DNA of 64,000 nt, from positions 23,137 to 87,136 of the forward strand of contig CAWEHU010000013.1 in NCBI GenBank assembly GCA_963808965.1, in the 5' to 3' direction. The DNA comes from CAWEHU01 sp963808965 (GTDB taxonomy: Bacteria > Pseudomonadota > Alphaproteobacteria > Acetobacterales > Acetobacteraceae). Shown piece after piece: positions 8,890-17,703 of the stretch. A program made the translations under genes and the position numbers. The notes below the pieces were generated by a model. The model had not been told where the DNA came from, did no database searches, and was given only the letters and a program-made list of their open reading frames with translations. Each line of letters opens with the position of its first letter. The stretch's first letter is position 1.

Positions 8890-8967
8890 TCAGAGCTCGC
8901 TCGGAAGGTAGCCGTTGATTTCCATGCCGATGCAGATTTCGCGGATCTTCGGACGTGTCCAGGCCAT
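8890..8967 (-). CDS. pqqA: PqqA, PQQ precursor peptide
   Basis: 25-residue peptide, too short for routine gene calls. ATG 8967 is preceded by GGAG eight bases upstream. It reads MAWTRPKIREICIGMEINGY then LPSEL; the E-I-N-G-Y segment provides the Glu16 and Tyr20 that become PQQ, with the conserved ICIGME before it. It is the first gene of the minus-strand pqqABCDE operon. Confidence 0.95.
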   Translation of the reverse strand: MAWTRPKIREICIGMEINGYLPSEL

Positions 8968-9176
8968 GATCGTGCTCCTCCGTGTTAGGTGGCGGCGTTT
9001 CCCTACCCTGCGGTATCGGACGCTCGCCCGACAGTAACAGAGTGCCGCTAGAAGCGTCCAGTCGCGACCGCCAGGCAGTTTTCCCCAGCCTCGGCCCTCC
9101 TATATGGAGAGGCGCCGGCGGAAATCGAGGGCATTAGCCAAAGCGCGGCATCGGGGCGAGGGGAGGCGACGCAGAC
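8968..9176. promoter_or_regulatory. divergent intergenic region, pqqA / SoxYZ-like gene
   Basis: 209 bases between divergent starts. It contains the ribosome sites of both genes (GGAG before pqqA on the minus strand; GAGGGGAGG at 9159-9167 before 9177). It should hold the pqq promoter, but no consensus boxes could be assigned with confidence. Confidence 0.35.
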
Positions 9177-10001
9177 ATGCGGGTTGAAGTTGACCGGCAA
9201 CTCGGCCTCGCCCTGGCGATGGCGGCCGCGCTCTGGTGCGGTGCCGCAAACGCGCAGGCACCCGAACCAACGGACCCCTGGCCTGCGCTCGCCTCGCAAA
9301 TCTTTGAGGACCGCCCCATAGAGGACGGGGCCGTGGTACTTGCGATCGATGCGCCGTACCGGGCCGAAGACGCGGCGATCGTCCCGATCACTATTCGCAC
9401 GTTGCTGCCCGCGGGTGACGGGCGGCAGGTGCGCCGGATCACTCTCGTCATTGACGAGAATCCCTCGCCGGTGGCCGCGACCTTCGCACTAGGGCCGGAT
9501 AGTGGCGTGGACCGCATCTCAACGCGCGTGCGCGTCGATTCGTACACGAATATCCATGCCGTCGCCGAGCTGAGCGACGGCAAGTTGTACGCGACTCAGC
9601 GGTTCGTGAAGGCGGCGGGCGGCTGCTCCGCGCCGGCGCTGAAGCAGACGGCGGACGCAATTCCGCTGGGTACCATGCGGCTTCGGGAATTCCCCCATCC
9701 CGATGACTCTCCCTCCGGGGAGCCCGAAGCCGAGCTGATGATCCGGCATCCCAATAACTCCGGGATGCAGATGGACCAGCTCACACGCCTTTACGTGCCC
9801 GCTCATTTCGTGAAATCGGTGCGGATCTCGCAGGATGACAAGCCGCTGTTGTCGATCGAGAGCGGCATCTCGATCTCGGAGAATCCCGATTTTCGCTTCG
9901 ACTATCGGCCGCGCGGCGCGAAGGTGATTCGGGTGGAGGCGGTGGATAGCAACGACCAGAGTTTCACCGGACACTGGCCGGCGCAAGCGGCGGGAAGCTA
10001 A
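9177..10001 (+). CDS. quinoprotein dehydrogenase-associated SoxYZ-like carrier
   Basis: 274-residue secreted protein (signal ends near AANAQA). The N-terminal half is SoxY-like, carrying GGCSAP at about residues 143-148 in place of the C-terminal GGCGG swinging-arm cysteine of SoxY; the C-terminal half is SoxZ-like (MIRHPNNSGMQMDQLT..YVPAHFVKSV). Such fused carriers occur with PQQ dehydrogenases and the SoxH-like metallohydrolase, suggesting a relay that carries a thiol-bound intermediate; the cargo is unknown. Its stop overlaps that of the convergent 202-residue gene. Confidence 0.85.
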   Translation: MRVEVDRQLGLALAMAAALWCGAANAQAPEPTDPWPALASQIFEDRPIEDGAVVLAIDAPYRAEDAAIVPITIRTLLPAGDGRQVRRITLVIDENPSPVAATFALGPDSGVDRISTRVRVDSYTNIHAVAELSDGKLYATQRFVKAAGGCSAPALKQTADAIPLGTMRLREFPHPDDSPSGEPEAELMIRHPNNSGMQMDQLTRLYVPAHFVKSVRISQDDKPLLSIESGISISENPDFRFDYRPRGAKVIRVEAVDSNDQSFTGHWPAQAAGS

Positions 10002-10606
10002 GGCAGACCCGCCTGGATCGCCTGTGCCAGCGCGAACAGGCGCTGCTCGACGAGCGTGGGTGCATTGCAGGCAAAGCCGAGCGACTCGCGCCGGTCCTGA
10101 AAGACCGTCAGGTCCCAGGTGAGCCGCTGAGTTAGATCGTCGAGCTGCTTCGGGTCGGGCTGAGCCGCGGCCCGCAGTGCCTGTAGTTGTTCGTTCTCGC
10201 CCCGGATGCTGGCCGCGAGCTGCTTCTGACGCGCGCCAAACCGGTCGAGACCCGCGAGGATGCTCGTCCGCTCGCGGTTCAAGCTGTCGAAAACCCCGGC
10301 GAAGAGGGCGAGCAGCTTCGGTAGCTTGTCCTGACCCTGTTGCTGGGCGAATGCGGCGACCTCCGCCTTCGCCTGTTCGATCGGGAGCCGCCTCTGCGTG
10401 ACGCGACGGACCAGATCCGCGACGGATGGGTCCTCTGCCCAGGTCGCGAAATAGGGATCGATGGGCGGCCCCGTCCACATGGCAGCCACCGACAGTTCAG
10501 GCACCTTGATCTGTTGACACGGCCAGTTCTGATCGGCGTTGGGCGGTGCGGCTCGCGTCGGGATTGCGAGCAACAGCGGAACGCAGGCGAGCAGGACCCG
10601 CCTCAT
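9998..10606 (-). CDS. secreted coiled-coil-like protein at the end of the PQQ ABC operon
   Basis: 202-residue protein beginning MRRVLLACVPLLLAIPTRAAPP, a signal peptide. The mature region is helical and Gln/Glu/Arg-rich (long segments such as RFGARQKQLAASIRGENEQL), suggesting a coiled coil, with single Cys residues at NWPCQQ and GFACNAP. ATG 10606 overlaps the permease stop (ATGA). I cannot name a family; the position implies a periplasmic accessory of the ABC system. Confidence 0.65.
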   Translation of the reverse strand: MRRVLLACVPLLLAIPTRAAPPNADQNWPCQQIKVPELSVAAMWTGPPIDPYFATWAEDPSVADLVRRVTQRRLPIEQAKAEVAAFAQQQGQDKLPKLLALFAGVFDSLNRERTSILAGLDRFGARQKQLAASIRGENEQLQALRAAAQPDPKQLDDLTQRLTWDLTVFQDRRESLGFACNAPTLVEQRLFALAQAIQAGLP

Positions 10607-11449
10607 GCACCGCCTCCGCCGCGGCGGACGATCAATCCGCGCGCCGGATCGTACGCGACTACGGCGGCCGCCACGAACACGAGCATGGCACCGGTCACAA
10701 CCGCGAAGGCCAGCCAGTCCATCTTCGCGTACAGCATGAAGCGGACGAGCTCTACCCCGTAGGTGAACGGGTTGAGGTCGGCAAATCACGTACAGCGCCG
10801 GGCTCGACTGCTGGACGAGCCAAAGCGGATAAAGTGCCGAGGAGGCGAAGAACATCGGGAAGATCACGAAATTCATCACTCCGGCGAAGTTTTCGAGCTG
10901 CTTGATCGCCGATGAGAGCAGCATTCCGAGCCCGCCAAGCATGAGTCCGTTCAGCACGAGTGCGGGCAGGATCGTGAGCCAGCCCCAGCGCGGTATCTCG
11001 ACACCGAACAGCCATGCCACAAGCAGGAACGCATAGACCTGCAAAAGAGAAACGGCGGTGCTGGCCAGCAGCTTGGACACGAGCAGGAACCAGCGCGGGA
11101 AGGGGCTCACGAGCAGCATCCGCATGTTGCCCATCTCCCGGTCGTAAACCATCGACAGCGAGGACTGCATTCCGTTGAATAGCTGAATCATCGCGACCAG
11201 GCCCGGGGTGACGTACACCTCGTAGAGGACGTAGGTTTCGTACGGCGGGATGATCGAGACCCCGAGAATCTGCCGGAAGCCGGCGGCGAAGATCAAGAGC
11301 CAGACCAGCGGGCGAACGAGGGCGGAGACGAACCGCTCGCGTTGATGCACGAAGCGCAATGCTTCCCGCCAGGTGATGCCGCGCAGGCACGTCAGGTACT
11401 GAACCAGCGTGAAGCCGCGCCCTGATCGCGGCAGCACAGCCGCGCTCAC
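10603..11449 (-). CDS. PQQ-associated ABC-2 type permease, frameshifted
   Basis: Membrane component of the ABC transporter that travels with PQQ-dependent alcohol dehydrogenases. It has about six hydrophobic segments (LVWLLIFAAGF, LLQVYAFLLVAWLFGV, FVIFPMFFASSALYPL and others). Near 10776 one extra G (minus-strand C) diverts the frame. Removing it gives ICRLNPFTYGVELVRFMLYA and a normal C-terminal helix ending in TGA at 10603-10605, which overlaps the next ATG. ATG 11449 overlaps the ATPase stop by four bases. Substrate unknown. Confidence 0.85.
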
Positions 11450-12249
11450 ACTTCCCCTCCGACGCCGGTCAGCTTTGTGAAGGCGCTACGGATGTTTCTC
11501 GCACCCGCGGCGGCCGCGACTCCCCCGCTCTCTCCGGCTGCCAGCACTCGTCCCTTGTGCAGCACTACCACCAAATCGTTCGGCTCGACCTCGTCCAGGA
11601 GATGGGTCGCCCATAGCACCGCGACACCGCGCTCGCGGACCAGCCGGCGGACGTGGGTGACGATCGCGGATTTTGAGGCGACATCGAGCCCGACGGTCGG
11701 TTCATCCAGCACCAGCAAGCGCGGGTGGTGCATCAGCGCGCGCGCGATCTCGACCCGCCGCATTTGCCCGCCGGACAGCTTGCGCGCCGCTTCCTTCCCG
11801 CGTTCGAGCAGTTCCACCTCGGCCAACCCCGTTCGCGCCCGCTCGCGCGCGAGCTTGCCGCTCATCCCGTGCAGAGCGGCATGGTAGAGCAGATTATCCA
11901 TGACCGAGAGGTCGAGGTCCAAGGTGCGCGCCTGGAACACCACGCCGAGCAGCCGGAGCGCCTCGCCCGGCTCGCGGTCCACCGCGTGACCGAGCACGCG
12001 GATCGTGCCGCTCCTCGTATGAAACAGGCGCGTGATCAGCGAGAACAGCGTCGTCTTTCCCGCCCCGTTCAGGCCCAGGAGCGCGGTAAAACGGGCCTGC
12101 GGCACCGTCAACGTCACGTTCTCCAACGCACGACGCTGGCCGTAGGAATGGCTGACGCCCCGGACGTCGAGGGCCGGCGCCGTAGTGGTTTCGTGGGCGG
12201 GTCGCGCTTGCACCGTTGGTGGTTCAAGCGTGCCGGCCGCCTCGCTCAT
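11446..12249 (-). CDS. PQQ-associated ABC transporter ATPase
   Basis: 267 residues with Walker A GLNGAGKTTL, Q-loop VVFQA, signature LSGGQMRR, Walker B LLVLDEPTVGLD and the switch His in ATHLL. It is the nucleotide-binding subunit for the adjacent ABC-2 permease. Start ATG 12249 overlaps the beta-propeller stop, and its own stop overlaps the permease start. The frame continues upstream to 12639, but that part is antisense-like sequence inside the propeller gene. Confidence 0.93.
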   Translation of the reverse strand: MSEAAGTLEPPTVQARPAHETTTAPALDVRGVSHSYGQRRALENVTLTVPQARFTALLGLNGAGKTTLFSLITRLFHTRSGTIRVLGHAVDREPGEALRLLGVVFQARTLDLDLSVMDNLLYHAALHGMSGKLARERARTGLAEVELLERGKEAARKLSGGQMRRVEIARALMHHPRLLVLDEPTVGLDVASKSAIVTHVRRLVRERGVAVLWATHLLDEVEPNDLVVVLHKGRVLAAGESGGVAAAAGARNIRSAFTKLTGVGGEV

Positions 12250-13226
12250 TGCGGCGCGACCACCACGCCCCACGGCAGGCGTCCGACCGGAATCGACTTG
12301 ATCACCTCCAGCGCGGCGACATCGATCACCGAAATGTCGTTGGAGAGTCCATTCGTGGTGAGCAGATACTTGCCATCCGGCGTGAAGCTCATCTGCCAGA
12401 CACGTTGCCCGACCAGCAGATACTTCTTCACCTTGTAGGTTTTCGCGTCCACGACCGCGACCCGGTTCGCCGGTCCGAGCGCCACGAAGGCGATCGCATC
12501 GTCCGCGGTGAAGCGGATGCCGACTGGCTGGATCGCCTCCGCGCGCAACCCTTGCACATCGAAGCCGATCTTGTGCGTGACCACGTGCTTCACCGGGTCG
12601 ATCACGCTGACCGTGCCGCCCAGCTCGGACGAAACCCACACTTCGGACCCGTCGTGCTTAAAAAGGGCGACGCGCGGGCGCGGATCGACGAGCACGTTGG
12701 CGACGACCTTGCGTGTATCGTAATCGATGAAGTGCGCCATGTTCGTCGTCTCGGACGTGTTCACGATCGTCTTGCCATCCGGGCTGACCGCCATTCCCTC
12801 GGGCTCGACTCCCGTCGGGATCTGCGCCAGCACCTTGCGGGTGGGCACGTCGATCACCGTCACCATGTTGTCGTTCTCGTTCGAGACATAGAGCGGATTG
12901 CCCGACTCATGCAGGGCGAACGTCTCCGGATCGGGGCCGGAAGGCAGGTCGCCAACGATCCGGAGCGTCTTCGTGTCGATCATCTGGATGGTGTCGTCGT
13001 CGCTGGCGCAGACCAGAATGTATTTCCCATCCTTGGTCAGGGTGATCCCGCGCGGCCGTTGGCCGACCGGGACCGTTTTCACGGTCTTCATCGCGTTCAG
13101 ATCGACGACGCTGATCGTGTTGTCGCGCTCATTTGTGACGAATGCCGTGTCCGCGAGGGCTGGAAGAGAGAGCAGGAGGGCTAACGTCGTTAAGGTGAGC
13201 CCGAGCGGTTGGGGGAGACAGGTCAT
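12246..13226 (-). CDS. PQQ-dependent catabolism-associated YVTN beta-propeller protein
   Basis: 326-residue secreted seven-bladed propeller. Start ATG 13226 (MTCLPQPLGL) overlaps the binding-protein stop and opens a signal peptide ending LPALADTAF. Repeats such as FVTNERDNTISVVDL, YVSNENDNMVTVIDV and GLSNDISVIDV recur about every 42 residues, with typical YVTN-type blades. The family is restricted to PQQ-alcohol-oxidation clusters; its role, perhaps scaffold or binding of the transported compound, is not established. Confidence 0.92.
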   Translation of the reverse strand: MTCLPQPLGLTLTTLALLLSLPALADTAFVTNERDNTISVVDLNAMKTVKTVPVGQRPRGITLTKDGKYILVCASDDDTIQMIDTKTLRIVGDLPSGPDPETFALHESGNPLYVSNENDNMVTVIDVPTRKVLAQIPTGVEPEGMAVSPDGKTIVNTSETTNMAHFIDYDTRKVVANVLVDPRPRVALFKHDGSEVWVSSELGGTVSVIDPVKHVVTHKIGFDVQGLRAEAIQPVGIRFTADDAIAFVALGPANRVAVVDAKTYKVKKYLLVGQRVWQMSFTPDGKYLLTTNGLSNDISVIDVAALEVIKSIPVGRLPWGVVVAPQ

Positions 13227-14458
13227 TTGAATCTGCATTGGGTTTCCGGTCTGTCCACGCCGAGCGTGTCCAGCTCCGTCACTTGATGCAGAAATCCGGG
13301 CTGCGGCGAGATCGAGACGGTGTTGCGGCCGTCCGACAGCAGGATGGGCTGACGCAACTGCCAATCCCAGTTGCGCAACGTAAGCTTCTGCCCCTTATAA
13401 GCAGCAACCCCGAACTCCGGTCCCTTCATGTACGCGATGATCGCCTGCGGATCGGCCGAGCCCGCCCGGCTTGCCGCCTCGCCGATCATCCGTCCCGCCG
13501 TCCATGCCTGCATGTCGCGGGCGGTCATGCGGCGATGGAACAGGCGTATGAACCGGTTTTGCAATTGCGCGCCACCCCAGGATTCACTGCTCGGGTCCCA
13601 GGAGACCGGAACGAGGCCGGCCGAGCCGGCGACAGGGCGTGCATCCCAGGTGCGATATGGAAGATACCCGGCGAACACCTCGTTTTCGTCGGCTGCGACG
13701 AGCACGTCGTATTCGGGCGCACCCTGGGTAAACAGCGGCATCTGCTGTTGTGTCTGAACCAAGCCGGAATCGGTCTGACGCGCGCCGCCGGTGTCCTTGT
13801 ACTCGCGCTCTTGCACAATGCGGGCGCCGTAGCGTTTGGCGCTACGCCGATAGGCGTCGGCCAGCTTTGTGTCCTCCGGGTGCGAGCCGTAGGCCAGCAG
13901 CCAGCGGGTCCATTTCTTCCAGACAAGATATTGCGCGAGCGCGTCGGCCAGCATCGCCCGGCTCGGCGCGACATGAATCAAGTTCGGGCGGCAATCCGCT
14001 TCGCGCAGCGAGTCATCCGGTGCGGCGATGTTGAATACGGTGATCGCTTTTGAACCAGCAGCATCCGCGAGCTTCAGCACGCGATCAGCAGGAATATCCG
14101 TCAGCACGAGGGCGATGTCTCGATCGCCGAGAGTGCCCAAGGCGGCTGCTGGGTCGTCGTCCTCTCGCATCGGGAAATCGGTCAAATCGTATTGCTGCCC
14201 GATGAACCGCCCTGTTGTGTTGTTGTCGTCCATAGCCAGTTTCGCACCGGCAAGGCCGTCGTCGGGCGCTTGCAGATCAAGAAACGAGATGGTCGGCCGC
14301 CGCTCCATCCAGCGGATATAGCCAACTCGGATCGCGGCTGCATCCGCCCGAGCCTCGCCGATGGTCGCAACGACAGCCATCGCGGCCAGCATCGTGCGCC
14401 GGCCTAAGCCGTCGTATGCCGTCGCCAGCGCGCTCTCCAGTGCAAGCTTACGGCTCAT
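13223..14458 (-). CDS. PQQ-dependent alcohol-oxidation ABC substrate-binding protein
   Basis: 411-residue periplasmic branched-chain-type binding protein of the PQQ ABC family (VGYIRWMERRPTISFLDLQAPDDG, DDNNTTGRF, LLAYGSHPEDTKLADAYRRSAKRYG). ATG 14458 starts within the last codons of the sulfatase; an internal Met (MLAAMAVVATIGEARA) is an alternative giving a more compact signal peptide. It heads the four-component transporter cassette. Confidence 0.88.
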   Translation of the reverse strand: MSRKLALESALATAYDGLGRRTMLAAMAVVATIGEARADAAAIRVGYIRWMERRPTISFLDLQAPDDGLAGAKLAMDDNNTTGRFIGQQYDLTDFPMREDDDPAAALGTLGDRDIALVLTDIPADRVLKLADAAGSKAITVFNIAAPDDSLREADCRPNLIHVAPSRAMLADALAQYLVWKKWTRWLLAYGSHPEDTKLADAYRRSAKRYGARIVQEREYKDTGGARQTDSGLVQTQQQMPLFTQGAPEYDVLVAADENEVFAGYLPYRTWDARPVAGSAGLVPVSWDPSSESWGGAQLQNRFIRLFHRRMTARDMQAWTAGRMIGEAASRAGSADPQAIIAYMKGPEFGVAAYKGQKLTLRNWDWQLRQPILLSDGRNTVSISPQPGFLHQVTELDTLGVDRPETQCRFK

Positions 14459-15893
14459 CCGCTGTCGGATTATCGGGTGCGCCGGTCGCTTTTTGCAGCC
14501 CGAGATGGTCCGCAAGCTGGGCCCCGGTGTACGTTTCCGTGAAGCTCTCCGCGATTTCCGGCAGCATGGAGGCGTTCCAGTCCAACCACTCCGCGACGAT
14601 GCGGTCGTACAAATCCTTCCGGCGCTCTTTCAGGTTTGCCCGTTCCAGCGGGTCATCAACGACGTTGAACAGGAACGTGTTGTCGAGGATCTTGAGGAAC
14701 TTGAAGTCTCCGTCACGTGCGGCTCGTTGCGCGTTGCCCTTATAGCGCCAGAACAGCTTGCGTGGGACCGGTGCCGCATTCTGTGTCAACGCCGGAAGCA
14801 GGTTCATGCCATCGGACGGATAGGCCGGGTCCGGTGCGGTGCCCGCAGCCGCGAGCAGGGTGGGCACCCAGTCCATGCTGATCGAGACCTGGTCCGTCGT
14901 CAGGCCCGGCGGAATATGGCCGGGCCAGGATATCACCGCCGGGATGCGCAACCCGCCCTCGAGCAGTTCCGTCTTTATGCCGGTGAAGGGCCAAGTGTCC
15001 GCGAAGCGTTCGCCGCCGTTGTCACTCGTGAAGATAACAATCGTGTTCTCGGTCAACCCATTGGCGTCGAGCGCCTCCCGGACACGGCCGATCTGCAGAT
15101 CCATCTCCCGGATCATGCGTCGATACGTTTCCTGGGTTCCCCCATCGAAGTGTCGCAGATTGGTTCCCTGGATCCGCTTCGCCTCGGCTTCATCGCCCGG
15201 CGCTTCCCAGGGCCAGTGCGGCGCATTGAAATGGAGACTGATCAGGAATGGCTGCGAAGCTTTGGCATAACCGTTGATCATGTCGACCGCGCGGCTGCCA
15301 AGCAGATCCGTCAGATAACCCATCTGATGGACCTGAACGTCCTCGTCCCACAGATCTTCTTTCCAGTTGGTCCCAACGTGGGTGTAGTAGTCGAGAGCGC
15401 CGCCCCGGAACCCGTAGAAGTGATCGTAACCGCTCTTCAGCGGGCCGAAATTCGGCAGGGCACCGAGATGCCATTTGCCGATCAGTGCTGTTCCGTAGCC
15501 GATCTTTTTCAGGAGAGACGGCAGGGTCGGATGTTCCGGCGGCAAGCCCGCATTCCGGCCGCCCGCGATTGGCTCCTCGAGGCCGACCGGCAGCCGATAC
15601 TGGTAACGGCCAGTGATCAAGGCGGTGCGCGTGGCGGAGCACACCGCGGAATTGGCGTAGGCTTGCAGGAAACGGATCCCGTTCGCTGCCATGCTATCGA
15701 TATTGGGCGTGGTCAGATCGGGTCGCCCGTAACAGGCAACATCGGCGTAACCGAGATCGTCGGCGAGGAAGAACACGATGTTCGGCGGCTTGGGCTGTGC
15801 GTGCCCACGTTCCGCGCCGGCGGCGACCGCGAGGGTCCCGGCGGCCGCGCCGCTCAGCAGGGTGCGACGCGTGAGATCGACCTGCCGTGCCAT
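14448..15893 (-). CDS. Tat-exported arylsulfatase-family sulfatase
   Basis: 481 residues. RRTLLSGAAAGTLAVAA near the N terminus is a twin-arginine signal. The alkaline-phosphatase-fold sulfatase core begins NIVFFLADDLGYAD (metal Asp pair). The nucleophile region is VCSATRTALITG: Cys in C-x-A-x-R, the formylglycine motif variant with Ala instead of Pro. GKWHLG and FTSDNGGER are also conserved. It is translated ahead of and overlapping the PQQ ABC operon by 11 bases. A formylglycine-generating enzyme is not visible here. Substrate unknown. Confidence 0.9.
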   Translation of the reverse strand: MARQVDLTRRTLLSGAAAGTLAVAAGAERGHAQPKPPNIVFFLADDLGYADVACYGRPDLTTPNIDSMAANGIRFLQAYANSAVCSATRTALITGRYQYRLPVGLEEPIAGGRNAGLPPEHPTLPSLLKKIGYGTALIGKWHLGALPNFGPLKSGYDHFYGFRGGALDYYTHVGTNWKEDLWDEDVQVHQMGYLTDLLGSRAVDMINGYAKASQPFLISLHFNAPHWPWEAPGDEAEAKRIQGTNLRHFDGGTQETYRRMIREMDLQIGRVREALDANGLTENTIVIFTSDNGGERFADTWPFTGIKTELLEGGLRIPAVISWPGHIPPGLTTDQVSISMDWVPTLLAAAGTAPDPAYPSDGMNLLPALTQNAAPVPRKLFWRYKGNAQRAARDGDFKFLKILDNTFLFNVVDDPLERANLKERRKDLYDRIVAEWLDWNASMLPEIAESFTETYTGAQLADHLGLQKATGAPDNPTADEP

Positions 15894-16054
15894 TCATTGG
15901 GCTCCCTGGCTACCGCCCGTGACCGAGCGTAGCCCGTTGCGCATCCCCGACTTTGGACGTTTCATGCCGGGAGCATGGACAATCGCTCCTGGCCGATCAA
16001 GCCGCACCGCCCCGGCGAAAGCGCCCTCCGAGCGCGTCGCGTGCCCCGGGCGCC
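15894..16054. promoter_or_regulatory. divergent spacer, sulfatase operon / H4MPT cofactor operon
   Basis: 161 bases between divergent starts at 15893 and 16055. It separates the PQQ ABC transporter operon from the cofactor-synthesis operon and so should carry promoters for both. No motif could be assigned. Confidence 0.3.
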
Positions 16055-16564
16055 ATGAAATTTCGGCAATCCCTAGCCACCCTGCTTATTGTCTCGCTCA
16101 GCGGCGTAGTTGCGGCGAAGGCGGAACCGCAGCGAGCGGCGATCTTCGGCTTCGAGTTGGACGACACCAGCCTGGAAGGCGAGAAGAGCGGCCCGCGCCG
16201 GGATGAGCAGGCGCGCTTGCGGCAACTCGATAGCCAGCTTCGGGACCTGCTGGCCGGTTCCGGGGAATACCTGCCGGTGGACACCGCCTCGATCGCGACC
16301 GAGGCGCGGTCGAGGAATTTGTGGGATTGTGGGGGCTGCGAGGCCGCGCTCGCGACGAAAGTCGGGGCGCAGGTGGCGGTGATCGGCTGGGTCCAGAAAG
16401 TGTCCAACCTGATCCTCAACATCAACGTGGTCATCCGGGATGCGTCGAGCGGTGCGGTGTTGCATGCCGGCAGCGTGGACATTCGCGGCAACACGGACAA
16501 GTCTTGGTCACGCGGGCTCTCCTATCTCGTCAGAAACCGGCTGCTGAGCAGGACGGGCGAATGA
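16055..16564 (+). CDS. DUF3280/DUF2380-type secreted protein
   Basis: 169-residue protein with a signal peptide (ends near VVAAKAEP). The body (RAAIFGFELDDTSLEG, LWDCGGCEAALATKVGAQVAVIGWVQKVSNLILNINVVI) matches a small uncharacterised family often located beside methanol-oxidation or H4MPT genes. ATG 16055 was chosen because the upstream extension lacks a signal peptide. The stop overlaps the next ATG (ATGA), making it the first gene of the cofactor operon. Confidence 0.75.
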   Translation: MKFRQSLATLLIVSLSGVVAAKAEPQRAAIFGFELDDTSLEGEKSGPRRDEQARLRQLDSQLRDLLAGSGEYLPVDTASIATEARSRNLWDCGGCEAALATKVGAQVAVIGWVQKVSNLILNINVVIRDASSGAVLHAGSVDIRGNTDKSWSRGLSYLVRNRLLSRTGE

Positions 16565-17703
16565 CGCTCATGTTGGCCAGCGTGAGAGGTCCGGAGGAAG
16601 CCGCGGTCGCGCTCGCGGCGGGTGCGGACATCATCGACCTCAAGGACCCGGCGCGCGGCGCGCTCGGCGCGGTGGACGTGGGCACGGTTCGCGAGACCGT
16701 GGCCATCGTCGCAGGGGCGCGGCCGGTGAGCGCGGTCACCGGCGATACGCGGATGGACCCGGCCGTGGTGCGAGCGGCCGTGGAAGCGATGACGGAGGCC
16801 GGCGTCGATTACGTGAAGCAGGGAATCTTTCCAGGTGGCGATCCGGCCGCCTGCATCCGCGCATTGAGCCCAATCGCGGCACGTGCGCGCCTCGTCGCGG
16901 TGCTGTTCGCCGACCGCGGCCCGGATTTCTCGTTGCTGCCGGTGCTTGCCGCGGCGGGGTTCGCGGGGGCGATGCTGGACACGGCCGAGAAGAGTTCGGG
17001 GCGGCTGCTGGATCACATGGAGATGACCGAGCTGCATCGCTTCGTGCAGCAATGCGAAACCCACCGTTTGAAGTCGGGGCTGGCCGGTTCGCTGGAAGCG
17101 CCCGACGTGCCGCGGCTGCTGCTGCTTCAGCCCGGCCTGCTCGGCTTCCGGAGCGCCCTCTGTGCAGGCGCGGGTCGCACCGGGCCCATCGACCCTGAGG
17201 CCGCGCGTGAAATCCGTGCGCTCATTCCGCCGGAAGAGGGCACCGGGTCCGGCGCGGGCGTGGATCATCGCCTTCTCAGCGCGCACGGGTTTGTGCCGGA
17301 TCTCAGCGGCGATCCGGCGTTCACCGATCGCGTGTTCGTCCACGATCTCGTGCTGCCGGTGCGGGTCGGGGCTTACGCCCACGAGCATGCGGCACCCCAG
17401 CGCGTGCGCTTCGATGTCGACGTGCTGATCGCGCGCGCTATGCGGGCTACGCACGACATGCGGGACGTGTTCTCGTACGACGTCATCAGCGACGGCATCC
17501 GGCTGCTGATCGATTCCGGTCACGTCGCCCTGGTGGAGACGCTGGCGGAACGGATTGCGGCGATGCTGCTCGCCGACGCGCGCGTGGTGAAGGTGAGCGT
17601 GAAACTGGAGAAACTCGATACGGGGCCGCGCATCGTGGGCGTCGCCATCGAGCGGACGCGCGAGCACGCCACGCCGCAGGCCGGCTTCGGGCCGCTCGCG
17701 TGA
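16561..17703 (+). CDS. MfnB-like (5-formylfuran-3-yl)methyl phosphate synthase fused to dihydroneopterin aldolase
   Basis: 380 residues with two domains. Residues 1 to about 235 match MfnB (DUF556): MLASVRGPEEA, ADIIDLKDPARGALGA with the Schiff-base lysine, and KSGLAGSLEAPDV. MfnB makes the furan precursor of methanofuran from two glyceraldehyde-3-phosphates. Residues about 255-370 match FolB/dihydroneopterin aldolase (VFVHDLVLPVRVGAYAHEH, VFSYDVISDGIRLLI, ALVETLAERIA). The second domain would act in pterin (H4MPT) synthesis. ATGA coupling joins it to the preceding gene, GTGA to the next. Confidence 0.85.
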   Translation: MTLMLASVRGPEEAAVALAAGADIIDLKDPARGALGAVDVGTVRETVAIVAGARPVSAVTGDTRMDPAVVRAAVEAMTEAGVDYVKQGIFPGGDPAACIRALSPIAARARLVAVLFADRGPDFSLLPVLAAAGFAGAMLDTAEKSSGRLLDHMEMTELHRFVQQCETHRLKSGLAGSLEAPDVPRLLLLQPGLLGFRSALCAGAGRTGPIDPEAAREIRALIPPEEGTGSGAGVDHRLLSAHGFVPDLSGDPAFTDRVFVHDLVLPVRVGAYAHEHAAPQRVRFDVDVLIARAMRATHDMRDVFSYDVISDGIRLLIDSGHVALVETLAERIAAMLLADARVVKVSVKLEKLDTGPRIVGVAIERTREHATPQAGFGPLA

